The notes under the pieces: generated by a model
Seen by the model: the letters and a program-made list of their open reading frames with translations, nothing else
Database searches by the model: none
Told to the model about the DNA's origin: nothing
Shown: positions 16,333 to 25,332 of the stretch, piece by piece
How positions within the stretch are numbered: position 1 is the first letter of the stretch
How the letters are laid out: every line of letters begins with the position of its first letter
Assembly: GCF_000159995.1 (NCBI RefSeq)
Contig: NZ_GG700642.1
Location: 300,040-364,039 of the forward strand
Origin: Alloprevotella tannerae ATCC 51259
GTDB lineage: Bacteria > Bacteroidota > Bacteroidia > Bacteroidales > Bacteroidaceae
Length of the DNA: 64,000 bases
Reading direction: 5' to 3'
Program-made: the position numbers and the translations under genes

Positions 16333-17895
16333 TTATTTCACCAAAACCTTGTAGGTCTTACCATCAGCGCGGCGCACGATGTTGATACCCTTAACCGGTG
16401 CATTCAAACGACGGCCTTCAAGGTCGAAGTATTCTTCACGTCCGGCAGCCGGATTCAGTTCTACGCCGTGAACAGACGCGGTTTTGTCGACTTTTGCACG
16501 AAGCAATTCACTCTTATAGAGTTTGTCGCCACTCTTATAAACCATCTGTACGGCTACAGAGTCGATACCCTTGTCGTAGAAATGGATGAATCGCATATTG
16601 TCAACAACCTTGATGTCTTTATTCTGGCTGTCCTTGTACATATAAGGAATATCAGTCATATCTTCCTTGTTGAAAGAATAGGTTTTCTTTACAAAAGTGT
16701 AGGGCTGCTCAGCATCGTTGATGAAGATGTTGTAATACATGCTGTCCGGACTGAGATAGTTGCCATCGACATCAGCATTTTTCACGTAGAAGGCAAAAGT
16801 TGTCAGCAACTCAGTATAGTCGTAGCTCGGCGTAGCTGTGCAGTAGTAGAGCGTAGGTGCTTCCGGATTACCCACTTGATCGGAGTAAGGCGTGAACGAA
16901 AGGGCGCGCATCGTCTCTTTCGTGTTGTCTTCGTTGGGATTTTGGTAACCAATCGTAATGCAAACGGCATCCTTTGTGGTGAATTTTCCACGCGCAGCGT
17001 CGTAATCAAAAGTGATCTCGTCTTTGAGTTCGAGTTCGTCGTTGCCCAAACGCTTATAGGTCATCGCATAGACGTGGTAAGCAGACTTATCGCTGCTATA
17101 TCCGCCAAAATCTTCGCGCTTTGCTTGTCCCAAATATTGAGCACCGGCCATCTTTACCTTATCGCCATCGATGGTAAACTTGACCCAAGCATCTTTGAAC
17201 ACGCCAGCCGTAGAAAGACCTTTGACATAAATATCATTGCCATCAACGCGGCCATCGAGTATGCGCGCCGTCGTGCTACCGGTATAGGCAATCTGATACT
17301 GCTTCTCCTTAGCACCGGCCGGCGGCGTAATGAGTCCGCTGGGCAAAGTGGAGAAGGTAAGCGTCCAAGAGCCATGTTCGTACCATTTTTTGTCTTTATC
17401 GGCTACGCCAAGTATGACGGAGCTGCCCGCCGTATTTTCCATTTCGAGTTTAGAGCCGTTCCAAGTAAAATTGATCTCACTCGTTTCGCTCGAAACAACA
17501 TAAGTGTCGCCGGACTTCACCATACGCTGTGCGTAGAAATTGTGCTGCGTGCCTTCGCCAGCCTCTTCATCGTCATCATCCTCCATATAAGAATAGATGA
17601 GTTGTGGCAATTTAGCAACGTATTTTCCATCGCTCACCTTGTCGAGTTTCAACCAGGTGTCGCTCGCGAGCGAAGAAATGGGGTTGAAGATGTAGAGTGT
17701 ACCATCAGGAGCTTCTACGAGTTTGCCGACAGCGCCATCATAGACGCCAGGCTTACTGCTCGTCCAGCCACGAACGTAAGCATCGCTGTGGCGATAAAGA
17801 TTGTCGTGCATAACACCCTCGGGTGTTTCGGTAATTTGTGCTGATGCTGTCAAGCCAAACGCAAGGCAGCAAAGCAGAGTGGAAAGTTTCTTCAT
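16333..17895 (-). CDS. Secreted protein with short T9SS-type C-terminal motif
   Basis: This 520-residue protein has a signal peptide (MKKLSTLLCCLAFGLTASAQ), a beta-rich body with no domain I recognise, and an acidic patch (DDDDEEAGEG) near residue 105. Its C-terminal motif (YFDLEGRRLNAPVKGIN, then IVRRADGKTYKVLVK) is the short sorting-like tail common on Bacteroidales surface proteins. It is last in a five-gene operon, 34 bp after the PorV-like barrel. That position suggests it is cargo for the barrel, but this is inference. A 516-codon plus-strand frame covering the same bases is an antisense shadow with low-complexity composition. Confidence 0.75.
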   Translation of the reverse strand: MKKLSTLLCCLAFGLTASAQITETPEGVMHDNLYRHSDAYVRGWTSSKPGVYDGAVGKLVEAPDGTLYIFNPISSLASDTWLKLDKVSDGKYVAKLPQLIYSYMEDDDDEEAGEGTQHNFYAQRMVKSGDTYVVSSETSEINFTWNGSKLEMENTAGSSVILGVADKDKKWYEHGSWTLTFSTLPSGLITPPAGAKEKQYQIAYTGSTTARILDGRVDGNDIYVKGLSTAGVFKDAWVKFTIDGDKVKMAGAQYLGQAKREDFGGYSSDKSAYHVYAMTYKRLGNDELELKDEITFDYDAARGKFTTKDAVCITIGYQNPNEDNTKETMRALSFTPYSDQVGNPEAPTLYYCTATPSYDYTELLTTFAFYVKNADVDGNYLSPDSMYYNIFINDAEQPYTFVKKTYSFNKEDMTDIPYMYKDSQNKDIKVVDNMRFIHFYDKGIDSVAVQMVYKSGDKLYKSELLRAKVDKTASVHGVELNPAAGREEYFDLEGRRLNAPVKGINIVRRADGKTYKVLVK

Positions 17896-17929
17896 TTATT
17901 TTATGTTTTAAGAATGTTGTATGAATGTC

Positions 17930-18883
17930 TTAGAAATCGAAGCCAAGACCGAGACTGAAATGATTCGTACCATCTTCATTCGTCTTAAGCGCATAAGCGG
18001 CATTGAGTTTGAAGCCGCCCAACTTAACGCCGGCGCCAAAGGTGGCGTGACTCATATTGTGCTCCGCTAATTCGTAGCCGGCACGGAGTGAATATTTCTT
18101 GTCGTAGGTATATTCTACGCCTATGCCGGATGTAAACAAGTGGGAATCCTTGGGCAGAAAATAGTAGCGTGCGCCGAGCGTTGCGGCAAGGGCGTGTTGC
18201 TCTGATAAAGCCATTGCAAACTCGCCACCTAAAGTAGCAGAAGCGGGCAAATCGGCCTCGGTATTACCATAGTCTAACTTCGGGCCGAGATCAGAAACCT
18301 TTGCCGTCAAAGTATAAGCAGCCACACGACTACCGAGGCGGACATCGCGCTTATGATAGGTAGCGCCCAAGCCGAAGGCTCCGCCACGCGCATTGCTGCT
18401 CAAGTGGCTATAAAAGAATGAGCCGGAAGCAAAGACGGACAATTCGGGCGTAAAGCGGTAGGCATAACCTAAGTCTAAAGCCCAATCAAAAGGCTTATAG
18501 TCTTTGGTGGGCTGGCCGAAAAGGTCATAACCCGGGAAAGTCAAGCCGCCAGCGTATCGGAAGCCCAACATAACGGCGTGAGATTTAGCCGGACGCCAAT
18601 GACCCGTAGCCGTATAAATACCAAGATGGCCGGTAGCTCCCTCCTCTTTGGGAAAGAAAGACAGCGATGCGTCAACGGAGGCTTTTTTATCCGTATAGAA
18701 AGCACTGGAAGGGTTGGTATAGAGATACATCCCTTGTGACAAGCCGACGGAGGTATTGCCTAAACTCTGAGCACGCGCATCGGGATTGAGCATCAGAAAG
18801 GGCAAGGCGCGGCCCTGTGCGCGACCGGTGGTGGCGCACAAGGCAAAAACGGCACAAGCTATCCATTTTATTTTATGTTGCAT
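17930..18883 (-). CDS. PorV/PorQ-family outer-membrane beta-barrel
   Basis: This 317-residue protein has a signal peptide ending GRAQG, then the family hallmark ALPFLMLNPDARAQSLGNTSVGL. Alternating amphipathic strands follow, ending in an aromatic-terminated strand (HFSLGLGFDF) typical of outer-membrane barrels. PorV is the T9SS shuttle that collects cargo from the translocon by its C-terminal domain, and PorQ-family proteins are related. This copy is short and lies between an S8 protease and a secreted protein, both with T9SS-type tails. That makes it a candidate cargo-specific shuttle rather than the housekeeping PorV. Confidence 0.78.
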   Translation of the reverse strand: MQHKIKWIACAVFALCATTGRAQGRALPFLMLNPDARAQSLGNTSVGLSQGMYLYTNPSSAFYTDKKASVDASLSFFPKEEGATGHLGIYTATGHWRPAKSHAVMLGFRYAGGLTFPGYDLFGQPTKDYKPFDWALDLGYAYRFTPELSVFASGSFFYSHLSSNARGGAFGLGATYHKRDVRLGSRVAAYTLTAKVSDLGPKLDYGNTEADLPASATLGGEFAMALSEQHALAATLGARYYFLPKDSHLFTSGIGVEYTYDKKYSLRAGYELAEHNMSHATFGAGVKLGGFKLNAAYALKTNEDGTNHFSLGLGFDF

Positions 18884-18895
18884 GGCAAATCGTTT

Positions 18896-21652
18896 TTAGC
18901 GTTTGATAAATAGTTGTTGATGTTTGCCTTGGGCCGTGAGAATCGTAAGGCGATAAGTGGCCGGAGCGAGTTTGCTGAGATCAACGGAGGCAACGTGGAG
19001 CGCATTGGCTGAAACCGTACGGCGCAGGACCTCTTCGCCCGTTGGCGTGGAGATGATAAAGGTAGCCGACGTCAACTTGGGATTAAGCAAGGCGTTGAGG
19101 TCGCGCTTCACCGGAATGGGATATACCATATAAACGGGAGCTGCAATATGATCTACGACGCGCACTTGGAAGCTGCTTTCGACCACAGATTTACGACTGT
19201 CGGTAGCTCGTACTTGAACTTTCGTTGTACCTTTGCCCTCTGCGCGGAGTTCGAGGCGGCCTTCGGTATCGACCATACCCTTCACTACCTTTTCATTACC
19301 TGAAACGACCGAGAAATGAAGACGTTCGCCGGAAGCATATTGATAATGTTCGGGCAAAGAGATTGTCTTTGTGCCTTCATCTAAGCCAATAATCAGGTTT
19401 TCGAAAGCGGTAGCCAACTGCGTCGGCGTCTGGTTGCCAACCTTAAACTTCAGGACTTGACTCGTAGCAGCACCTAAATCGTCGGTGGCCGTGAAGGTGA
19501 ATTGATATTCCCCGGCAGATAAGATGGGCCAAATCGTGATGTTGATTTGATTATCAGCACGCTTGGCTACAACGCCTTTTGTATCGCCCGTCAGTTGATA
19601 CTCCCATTTATGGCCGTCAGGATCATTGACTGAGAAACTGAAACTACTCTTGGCATCTCCGCTAACAACTTGCTGGCCTTGCGGGAAGCCATTGATAACG
19701 GGGGCGTGATTGAGTTTCGTCGTGCCTTCAACGAAAGCGGGCGGCGCTGTATGTCCCCAACGATCGACAGCTACAATAGCCATATAATAAGTTGTATTGT
19801 CGCGTAAGGATTCAAAACGGTGCTTAATGAAACTACCAAGGGGATAACCGGTGCCGTTAATGCGGATCGGCTGAAGCGAAGCCAAGGCGGCCGCATTGAG
19901 GGCCTTGTCGCTGATGTATACATTATAGAATGTAGCGGTCCGGTCATCGCCATCGGAAGCAACTGACCATTTCAGATCAAGCGTAACATAATCGGGCGTG
20001 ACACTCATACCGGAGACTTGCGCTGGAGCAATGCCTTTGTCTTCAGCAAAAGCTGCTTCAGCATCGATAAAGCCCCGGCCCAACTTGCCTTTATAGGAAG
20101 GATTCAATTCGTCGATGTTGTAAGGACGGAAGGCCGACATCAAACGCGCCTTGAGTTGGTCGTTGGTGAAGCCTTGCTGCCCAAAATAGGAAACAACGAG
20201 GGCTGCGATACCGGAGACGTGAGGGCAGGCCATTGACGTGCCTTGCATAAAGCCGTAACCGGAACTATCATTGCGCTTGGGAACGGTACTGAGTACACCA
20301 CCCTTTAAGCCGAACACGTCTTGATCACCACCGGGAGCCATAATACTAACCCAGTCGGCATAGTTGGAATAGCTTGCTTTGCTAAAATCCCAAGCCATGG
20401 AGGATACGGAAATTACCTTAGGATAGCTGGCGGGGAAGGCCTCAAACTCTTTGTCTTCATTGCCCGCTGCAAAGATCATCACACCGCCTTTCATCGGGGA
20501 GTCGGCTTTCTGATTGCCTTGGTTATCACAACCGGCATATTGGATGAAATAATCCATCGCTTCTTTGAGTGATGCCGGGAGTTGGGTAACACCTTCGGAA
20601 GAATTGTAACCCCAAGAGCACTGGGCTATAACGGCCCCATTATCGGCCGCATACTTGATAGCTTTGGCCGCATCGCCTTCTTCGCCTCTCTTTCGAAAGA
20701 TCTGGCAACTCAACAAACGAACGCCGGAATTGGCTGTGCCATCGCCACCGGCAATTCCACCAACGCCAACGCCGTTATTGTTGCGCGCTGCAACCGTTCC
20801 GGCCACGTGCGTGCCGTGGCCACCTTCATCGGGTTCAATCTTTCCACCTACAGCATCTTGAGCTTCTACGAAGTTGTAACCATAAATATCATCTACAAAG
20901 CCATTACCGTCGTCGTCAACGCCGGGCGTGCCATCCATTTCTATTTGGTTGATGTGCATCGAAGCCTTGAGATCTTCGTGGTTTACTTCAATACCGCCAT
21001 CAATGATGGCAACAATGACATTGGGCTTACCCGTCGTATATTTCTTCCATACGGGCCAAATATTACAGTCTGCACCAGCCTTGCTTTTATTGCTCAACGT
21101 GCCGTCGTTGTGGTAATGCCACTGCTCTTGTAAGCGGGGATCATTGAACGGCGCAGCAACAGCAGCTTCTTTCAGACGCGGTGCAGAAGGGGTTGAAAGT
21201 TGCTGCGTCTTGGGCAAAGCTACAGGAATCACTTTTTCAACCTTCTGAATCTGATCTACGCGTTCGAAGCGCTTGATGGCTTCTTGCAGATCTTGCTTCT
21301 CATCAAAATAAACGGTGTACCAACGATCCAAACCCGCAGCCTTGGTGCGTCCTTCGTATTGGCCGCAAGGTGCAAATAGACGCTCAACTTTATAAGTGCC
21401 GACGCTTCTTAAAGTCTTCAGCATCGGACTGGGAACACTCTGCAAGGATACGACTCCGGGTTGCTCAAACTTGATGGACTGTGTGGCTTCGGGGGCTACT
21501 TTAATATTCACTCGCCCAGCAATGGCCGTCACGCCATCAACTGAGGTCTGGCTGCGCGTGTTTTGCCCATCTGTCAAACTCCAATCGTCAGAGCAGGAGG
21601 AAAATCCTGCTGCTCCAAACAATAAGAGCGTATATAGAATTAAATGTTTCAT
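18896..21652 (-). CDS. Subtilisin-like S8 protease, lipoprotein with T9SS-type C-terminus
   Basis: This 918-residue protein starts with a lipoprotein signal (GFSSC, Cys20). An inhibitor-like N-terminal region (about 85-145) precedes the S8 catalytic domain (about 205-540). The triad is D218 (VAIIDGG), H279 (GGHGTHVAG) and S473 (GTSMACPHVSG). A fibronectin-III-like domain (about 545-650), cadherin/Ig-like domains (about 655-835) and a C-terminal sorting-like segment (YPIPVKRDLNAL to QLFIKR) follow. A complete triad predicts an active surface protease. Having both a lipobox and a T9SS tail is unusual. The operon places it 20 bp after a BACON lipoprotein and 12 bp before the PorV-like barrel. 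Confidence 0.9.
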   Translation of the reverse strand: MKHLILYTLLLFGAAGFSSCSDDWSLTDGQNTRSQTSVDGVTAIAGRVNIKVAPEATQSIKFEQPGVVSLQSVPSPMLKTLRSVGTYKVERLFAPCGQYEGRTKAAGLDRWYTVYFDEKQDLQEAIKRFERVDQIQKVEKVIPVALPKTQQLSTPSAPRLKEAAVAAPFNDPRLQEQWHYHNDGTLSNKSKAGADCNIWPVWKKYTTGKPNVIVAIIDGGIEVNHEDLKASMHINQIEMDGTPGVDDDGNGFVDDIYGYNFVEAQDAVGGKIEPDEGGHGTHVAGTVAARNNNGVGVGGIAGGDGTANSGVRLLSCQIFRKRGEEGDAAKAIKYAADNGAVIAQCSWGYNSSEGVTQLPASLKEAMDYFIQYAGCDNQGNQKADSPMKGGVMIFAAGNEDKEFEAFPASYPKVISVSSMAWDFSKASYSNYADWVSIMAPGGDQDVFGLKGGVLSTVPKRNDSSGYGFMQGTSMACPHVSGIAALVVSYFGQQGFTNDQLKARLMSAFRPYNIDELNPSYKGKLGRGFIDAEAAFAEDKGIAPAQVSGMSVTPDYVTLDLKWSVASDGDDRTATFYNVYISDKALNAAALASLQPIRINGTGYPLGSFIKHRFESLRDNTTYYMAIVAVDRWGHTAPPAFVEGTTKLNHAPVINGFPQGQQVVSGDAKSSFSFSVNDPDGHKWEYQLTGDTKGVVAKRADNQINITIWPILSAGEYQFTFTATDDLGAATSQVLKFKVGNQTPTQLATAFENLIIGLDEGTKTISLPEHYQYASGERLHFSVVSGNEKVVKGMVDTEGRLELRAEGKGTTKVQVRATDSRKSVVESSFQVRVVDHIAAPVYMVYPIPVKRDLNALLNPKLTSATFIISTPTGEEVLRRTVSANALHVASVDLSKLAPATYRLTILTAQGKHQQLFIKR

Positions 21653-21672
21653 TTTAATTAAGGTGTGAAGCG

Positions 21673-23277
21673 TTAATGTTGCTGCAAACTTTTAATACAT
21701 TGCTGAACGGCTGCAGAAACTTTGAATTTAGAACTGGAGAACACGCTAGGTTTATAGAGTACACCAATTTGCAAGACTGGTTTATTGTCATTGATGTCGA
21801 CGAACTTATCGCCTTTTATCGCTAACACTAAATTGTCAGAACGACGACCATACACGTGGTATTTGCCATAGTCTTCTATAAACTCGAAACCGTTCTCGCG
21901 CAACAGCGCATCAAAGCGCTTTGTTATATTCCAATTGCGGCCGTTTTGCCAAACGCCTAAATTGGGCTCACTAAAGTTCAAAGTATATTGTTCTACACTA
22001 CCAACCCATTCATCGGAAATGGAGGCATCTGCACCTTTTGTGTAGAAGAAATATGTGCGATTGACAAGGGGCGCTTTCTTTGTATCAAAGGAATAGGCCT
22101 CCACTTCATTCAAGCGATTCTTCTTGCTGCTATTCAGCGTGCTATTCTCTCCTTGTTCAAAAGCCAAGACGTCAGCCGTCTTTTTGTCCGTCTTGTGCAA
22201 TAAATGCAGAGGGCCGAGGTCAAGCTTTGCAAAAGTTGGATAATCCTTCTCTTGCACTTGTATTTGTTCAAAGAAGAGGACCACGCTGTTGTTTTCTTCG
22301 AGCACATCCACCTTGATCATCATTTTTTCTGCATCGCTAACAAAGACGTTAGGGTCTGCAGTTGATTGAACGTAACCAAATTGTGCAGCATAATCTTTGA
22401 AGGCCTGTGAGCGCACAGCGTCTATACCGGCTCTGGAAAAAGAACGCGTAAAGATTCTTGTCGCTGACCCTGTTTGCGTATCGTGGACATAGACAATATC
22501 TTTAAACAAAGGAGAGGGCGTTTTGAAAAAATAGCTTTCTTCCGTTAGATCAAAGCTGGGATCCGGCGCTGCATACTCAGTAAGAAAGCCGCCGCGACGT
22601 ATTTCATTGTCCATTACCTTATGAACATTGAAGGGAGAACCGGGATTACAAGCTAAGACAAACACTTCAATGCCGGGTTGCTTTACCACAATCCGTGATT
22701 GATGCTCACCACTACGCAAGAGAAAAGCAGCAGTTCTTGCCTGTATTGTCCCATTACGCTCTGCAAAGACTTTCAGCCCGTGCTTCTTTTTAATGACCTT
22801 TAGCCATTGTGCAGACTCCTCCGGCGTTATTGTATAGTCAGGGATGTTCGCCTGTACCTCTGCCGTCACATTTCCTCCGGCTTGAGGCACGATAATCTCT
22901 CCGCCATCAACGCCCAAAACAACGTCGTCTGCACTTTGGCTAACCATAACCTTCTGTACAGCCAAGCCGGCGTCAATGATAATGGCACTGCTGCGTGTCA
23001 AGCCTGTCTCGTTGTTTTTTACGCGAACGGACAAGCTATCGCCTTTACGCTCTAATGAAAGCCATTCTTCTTCAGCCGAAGAAGAGGCAATCCAAGAGGA
23101 TCGATTTGAAGCGACGTGGATAAACTGTTCGTCCATCAGTTTGCCAAAAGACAAGTTTTGTGCTGAAACCGTCAACGTTGGACGCTCATAGTCGGTCGTA
23201 TCCGAACAAGCGGCGGTTACTGCTGCTAGCACGACGATTGACACTACCCATTTCAGCTTATTATATAATGTATACAT
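21673..23277 (-). CDS. BACON-domain lipoprotein, paralogue 2
   Basis: This 534-residue protein has a lipoprotein signal with Cys24 (VTAAC). Two BACON Ig-like domains (about 35-120 and 120-205) carry the phrases SWIASSSAEEEWLSL, VMVSQSADDVVL and RIVVKQPG. A C-terminal domain of about 320 residues that I do not recognise begins FVLACNPGSPFNVHKVMD and ends with VLQIGVLYKPSVFSSSKFK. The whole protein aligns end to end with its upstream neighbour, so the two arose by tandem duplication. BACON modules usually bind glycans or act as spacers on Bacteroidetes surface lipoproteins. The role of the C-terminal domain is unknown. Confidence 0.82.
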   Translation of the reverse strand: MYTLYNKLKWVVSIVVLAAVTAACSDTTDYERPTLTVSAQNLSFGKLMDEQFIHVASNRSSWIASSSAEEEWLSLERKGDSLSVRVKNNETGLTRSSAIIIDAGLAVQKVMVSQSADDVVLGVDGGEIIVPQAGGNVTAEVQANIPDYTITPEESAQWLKVIKKKHGLKVFAERNGTIQARTAAFLLRSGEHQSRIVVKQPGIEVFVLACNPGSPFNVHKVMDNEIRRGGFLTEYAAPDPSFDLTEESYFFKTPSPLFKDIVYVHDTQTGSATRIFTRSFSRAGIDAVRSQAFKDYAAQFGYVQSTADPNVFVSDAEKMMIKVDVLEENNSVVLFFEQIQVQEKDYPTFAKLDLGPLHLLHKTDKKTADVLAFEQGENSTLNSSKKNRLNEVEAYSFDTKKAPLVNRTYFFYTKGADASISDEWVGSVEQYTLNFSEPNLGVWQNGRNWNITKRFDALLRENGFEFIEDYGKYHVYGRRSDNLVLAIKGDKFVDINDNKPVLQIGVLYKPSVFSSSKFKVSAAVQQCIKSLQQH

Positions 23278-23289
23278 AAAGGCCTTCTT

Positions 23290-24924
23290 TTAGTGTTTGA
23301 ACAAATGCTTATTGCGCTTCAGCTGCTGCATCATCAATGCAGAAGTCTTACGCAACACTGCAGTGCGCTCAATCAAACTATTACTTTTAAAGACTTCAGG
23401 TCTGTAGCTAAAGAGCAAGGCCAATACGGGTCTATTATCATCCGAGATAGGCGTAACGGAAATAACCAATCGATCGCTCTCGCGGCCGAAGAAGTGATTT
23501 GTGCCACTCGTTTTGATATAAATAAAGCCCTCTTTGCCCAAGAGTTCAGTTAACTCTTCCGTAACGAGCCAGTCTTTTCCGTTTTTCCAAAGTCCCAGAC
23601 TCATATCTTCAAAGAGCAAAATGCCAGTTTCCACACTACCCAACATTTTCGCATCAACAGAACCTTTCGGATTTGTATCATAGAAAATGTATCCACGGCT
23701 ATAGAAAGGCTGCGTATTGCCGGCCATCTTATATTGTAAAATCTCGACCTCTGAAGGATTATTCTCATTCATAATACGAGAGGTCTCCTGACTACCAACG
23801 CTACGCTCATACGCTTCTACGTCAGCCACCTTTTTATTTTCCTTCTGGAGCAACTCCAAGGGGCAATATGGAAGTGATGCGAACGTAGGGTGAGGAGCGT
23901 CTTGCTTAATAAAGGGTCGGAAGGTCATATTCACGCCTTCTTGGCCTGATTTCTCAGAGATGGTCACATTCAGTTTGAGCATCTCTTTGTCAGATATATA
24001 GTCTTTCTTTGAGTTCGGATCTACGCGGCGATAGCCGTTGGCAAACAAGAATTTCTCAAAATCGCTCGATTTGCAAGCTTTGACCGCCTTCTTGCCATCT
24101 CCTACCGTAACGATGCTTGAGGGCACAATGCCATCAGGCGTACTATATTGAATAAGGGTAAAGATCGGAGAAGCCGTCACGAAAGTATACATTTCCTCCA
24201 TACCATACTGCGGATAGGCATTTTGGTAGTCGCGCAAATAGCTACCGCGGCCCAACTCAAACGACATAATCTTATGTACGTCTACCGGATTTCCGGGATT
24301 TATCGCGAGTATATATGTGAGCTTACCAGCCTGCTTGATCACAATTTCTTTCGCCTGATTCCCACTCTTCGCAAACAACTTAAGCGTTCGCGGCTCATTG
24401 GTATCATTGGGCTGAGCTTTCAGTTTTACCTCTTCTTCTCCTTTGGTGATTTCCAACCAATCAGCCTCGTCTTCTGCTACGAGATCATAGGCGGTCGTAT
24501 TCGTCGTGACATCTACCACTTTACTTCCTCCTTCACGTGGGAAATAAACGGTATCCGGCATCACATCCAACACCACATCCGCAGCACTTTGCTTCAAGTT
24601 GATTTTTCCCGATGCGCCATTGGCGTTTACCAGCACATACGTCTGCCGATCCTCACCGAATTTATTCTCCGTCACCTTCAATTTCAAGTCATTGCCATCT
24701 TGTACAATAGAGAGCCATTTCCCTTCTTGCGGTGATGAAGCGACCCAATTGGATTGATTCGTTGTGATGCTGATAGTCTTTTCGTCCAAACCTTTCGCAA
24801 ACGTCAGGTTATTTTCCGACAAGACCAAGGTGGGCTCTTCGAAGATATCTTCTTTGGCGCACGAAGCAACCATTACCACCATACCCCCCAAGAAAAGGGA
24901 GCGTAAGATTCTTTTGATTTGCAT
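23290..24924 (-). CDS. BACON-domain lipoprotein, paralogue 1
   Basis: This 544-residue protein is the first gene of the operon. It has a lipobox ending at Cys22 (MVASC) and two BACON domains (SNWVASSPQEGKWLSIVQ, INLKQSAADVVLDV, EIVIKQAG). The same unrecognised C-terminal domain as paralogue 2 follows, starting YILAINPGNPVDVHKIM and containing LGLWKNGKDWLVTEELTELL and NHFFGRESDRLV. The corresponding phrase in paralogue 2 is LGVWQNGRNWNITKRFDALL. It is probably surface or periplasm-facing and anchored to the outer membrane. The gap to paralogue 2 is only 12 bp. Confidence 0.82.
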   Translation of the reverse strand: MQIKRILRSLFLGGMVVMVASCAKEDIFEEPTLVLSENNLTFAKGLDEKTISITTNQSNWVASSPQEGKWLSIVQDGNDLKLKVTENKFGEDRQTYVLVNANGASGKINLKQSAADVVLDVMPDTVYFPREGGSKVVDVTTNTTAYDLVAEDEADWLEITKGEEEVKLKAQPNDTNEPRTLKLFAKSGNQAKEIVIKQAGKLTYILAINPGNPVDVHKIMSFELGRGSYLRDYQNAYPQYGMEEMYTFVTASPIFTLIQYSTPDGIVPSSIVTVGDGKKAVKACKSSDFEKFLFANGYRRVDPNSKKDYISDKEMLKLNVTISEKSGQEGVNMTFRPFIKQDAPHPTFASLPYCPLELLQKENKKVADVEAYERSVGSQETSRIMNENNPSEVEILQYKMAGNTQPFYSRGYIFYDTNPKGSVDAKMLGSVETGILLFEDMSLGLWKNGKDWLVTEELTELLGKEGFIYIKTSGTNHFFGRESDRLVISVTPISDDNRPVLALLFSYRPEVFKSNSLIERTAVLRKTSALMMQQLKRNKHLFKH

Positions 24925-25332
24925 AATTTATAGTATAATTTGATTGTCTTATATACCAAGCACAGAGCGTCAGTCTAAGCTTTCACTTTCCTGACACTAA
25001 TAAGTTCATTATTTCGTTCGCAGTCTTTATTGCGAGTAGAAAATCGTCTTATCCGTTGCGTTATGTTCCGAATGAAGCAAAGCGGATCAAAGAAATACTT
25101 TATGGCATAATGGAGCAAAAGAGGTAAGGTTACGCGGTTACATGCTCTCATTACCACCTTTGTTGGCAAATCTAAACATAAAATTTCAAACAAAAAAGAG
25201 TTTTCAGAACTATTTAATACCATCTCACGCCAATTCTTACCAAAAGGAAGAAATCTTCCTCACGATATATTTCTTGAGCTAAATCTACGAAGGGGCGCCT
25301 TTATCGCCTCTTCTTATTCGCTCATCATTCCA
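24925..25332. other. Intergenic region upstream of BACON operon
   Basis: About 400 bp between the haem receptor stop and the BACON operon start. A -7-like TAGATTTG on the minus strand (25174-25167) could start a 236-nt leader, but no -33 element is correctly spaced. An imperfect 9-bp hairpin (GAAGGGGCG/CGCCTCTTC) lies near 25280-25305. I see no gene. Confidence 0.4.

Noticed and set aside
16294-17844. A 516-codon plus-strand open frame
   Set aside because: It lies wholly opposite a gene with signal peptide and sorting tail in an operon; composition is typical of an antisense shadow and no motif is seen.
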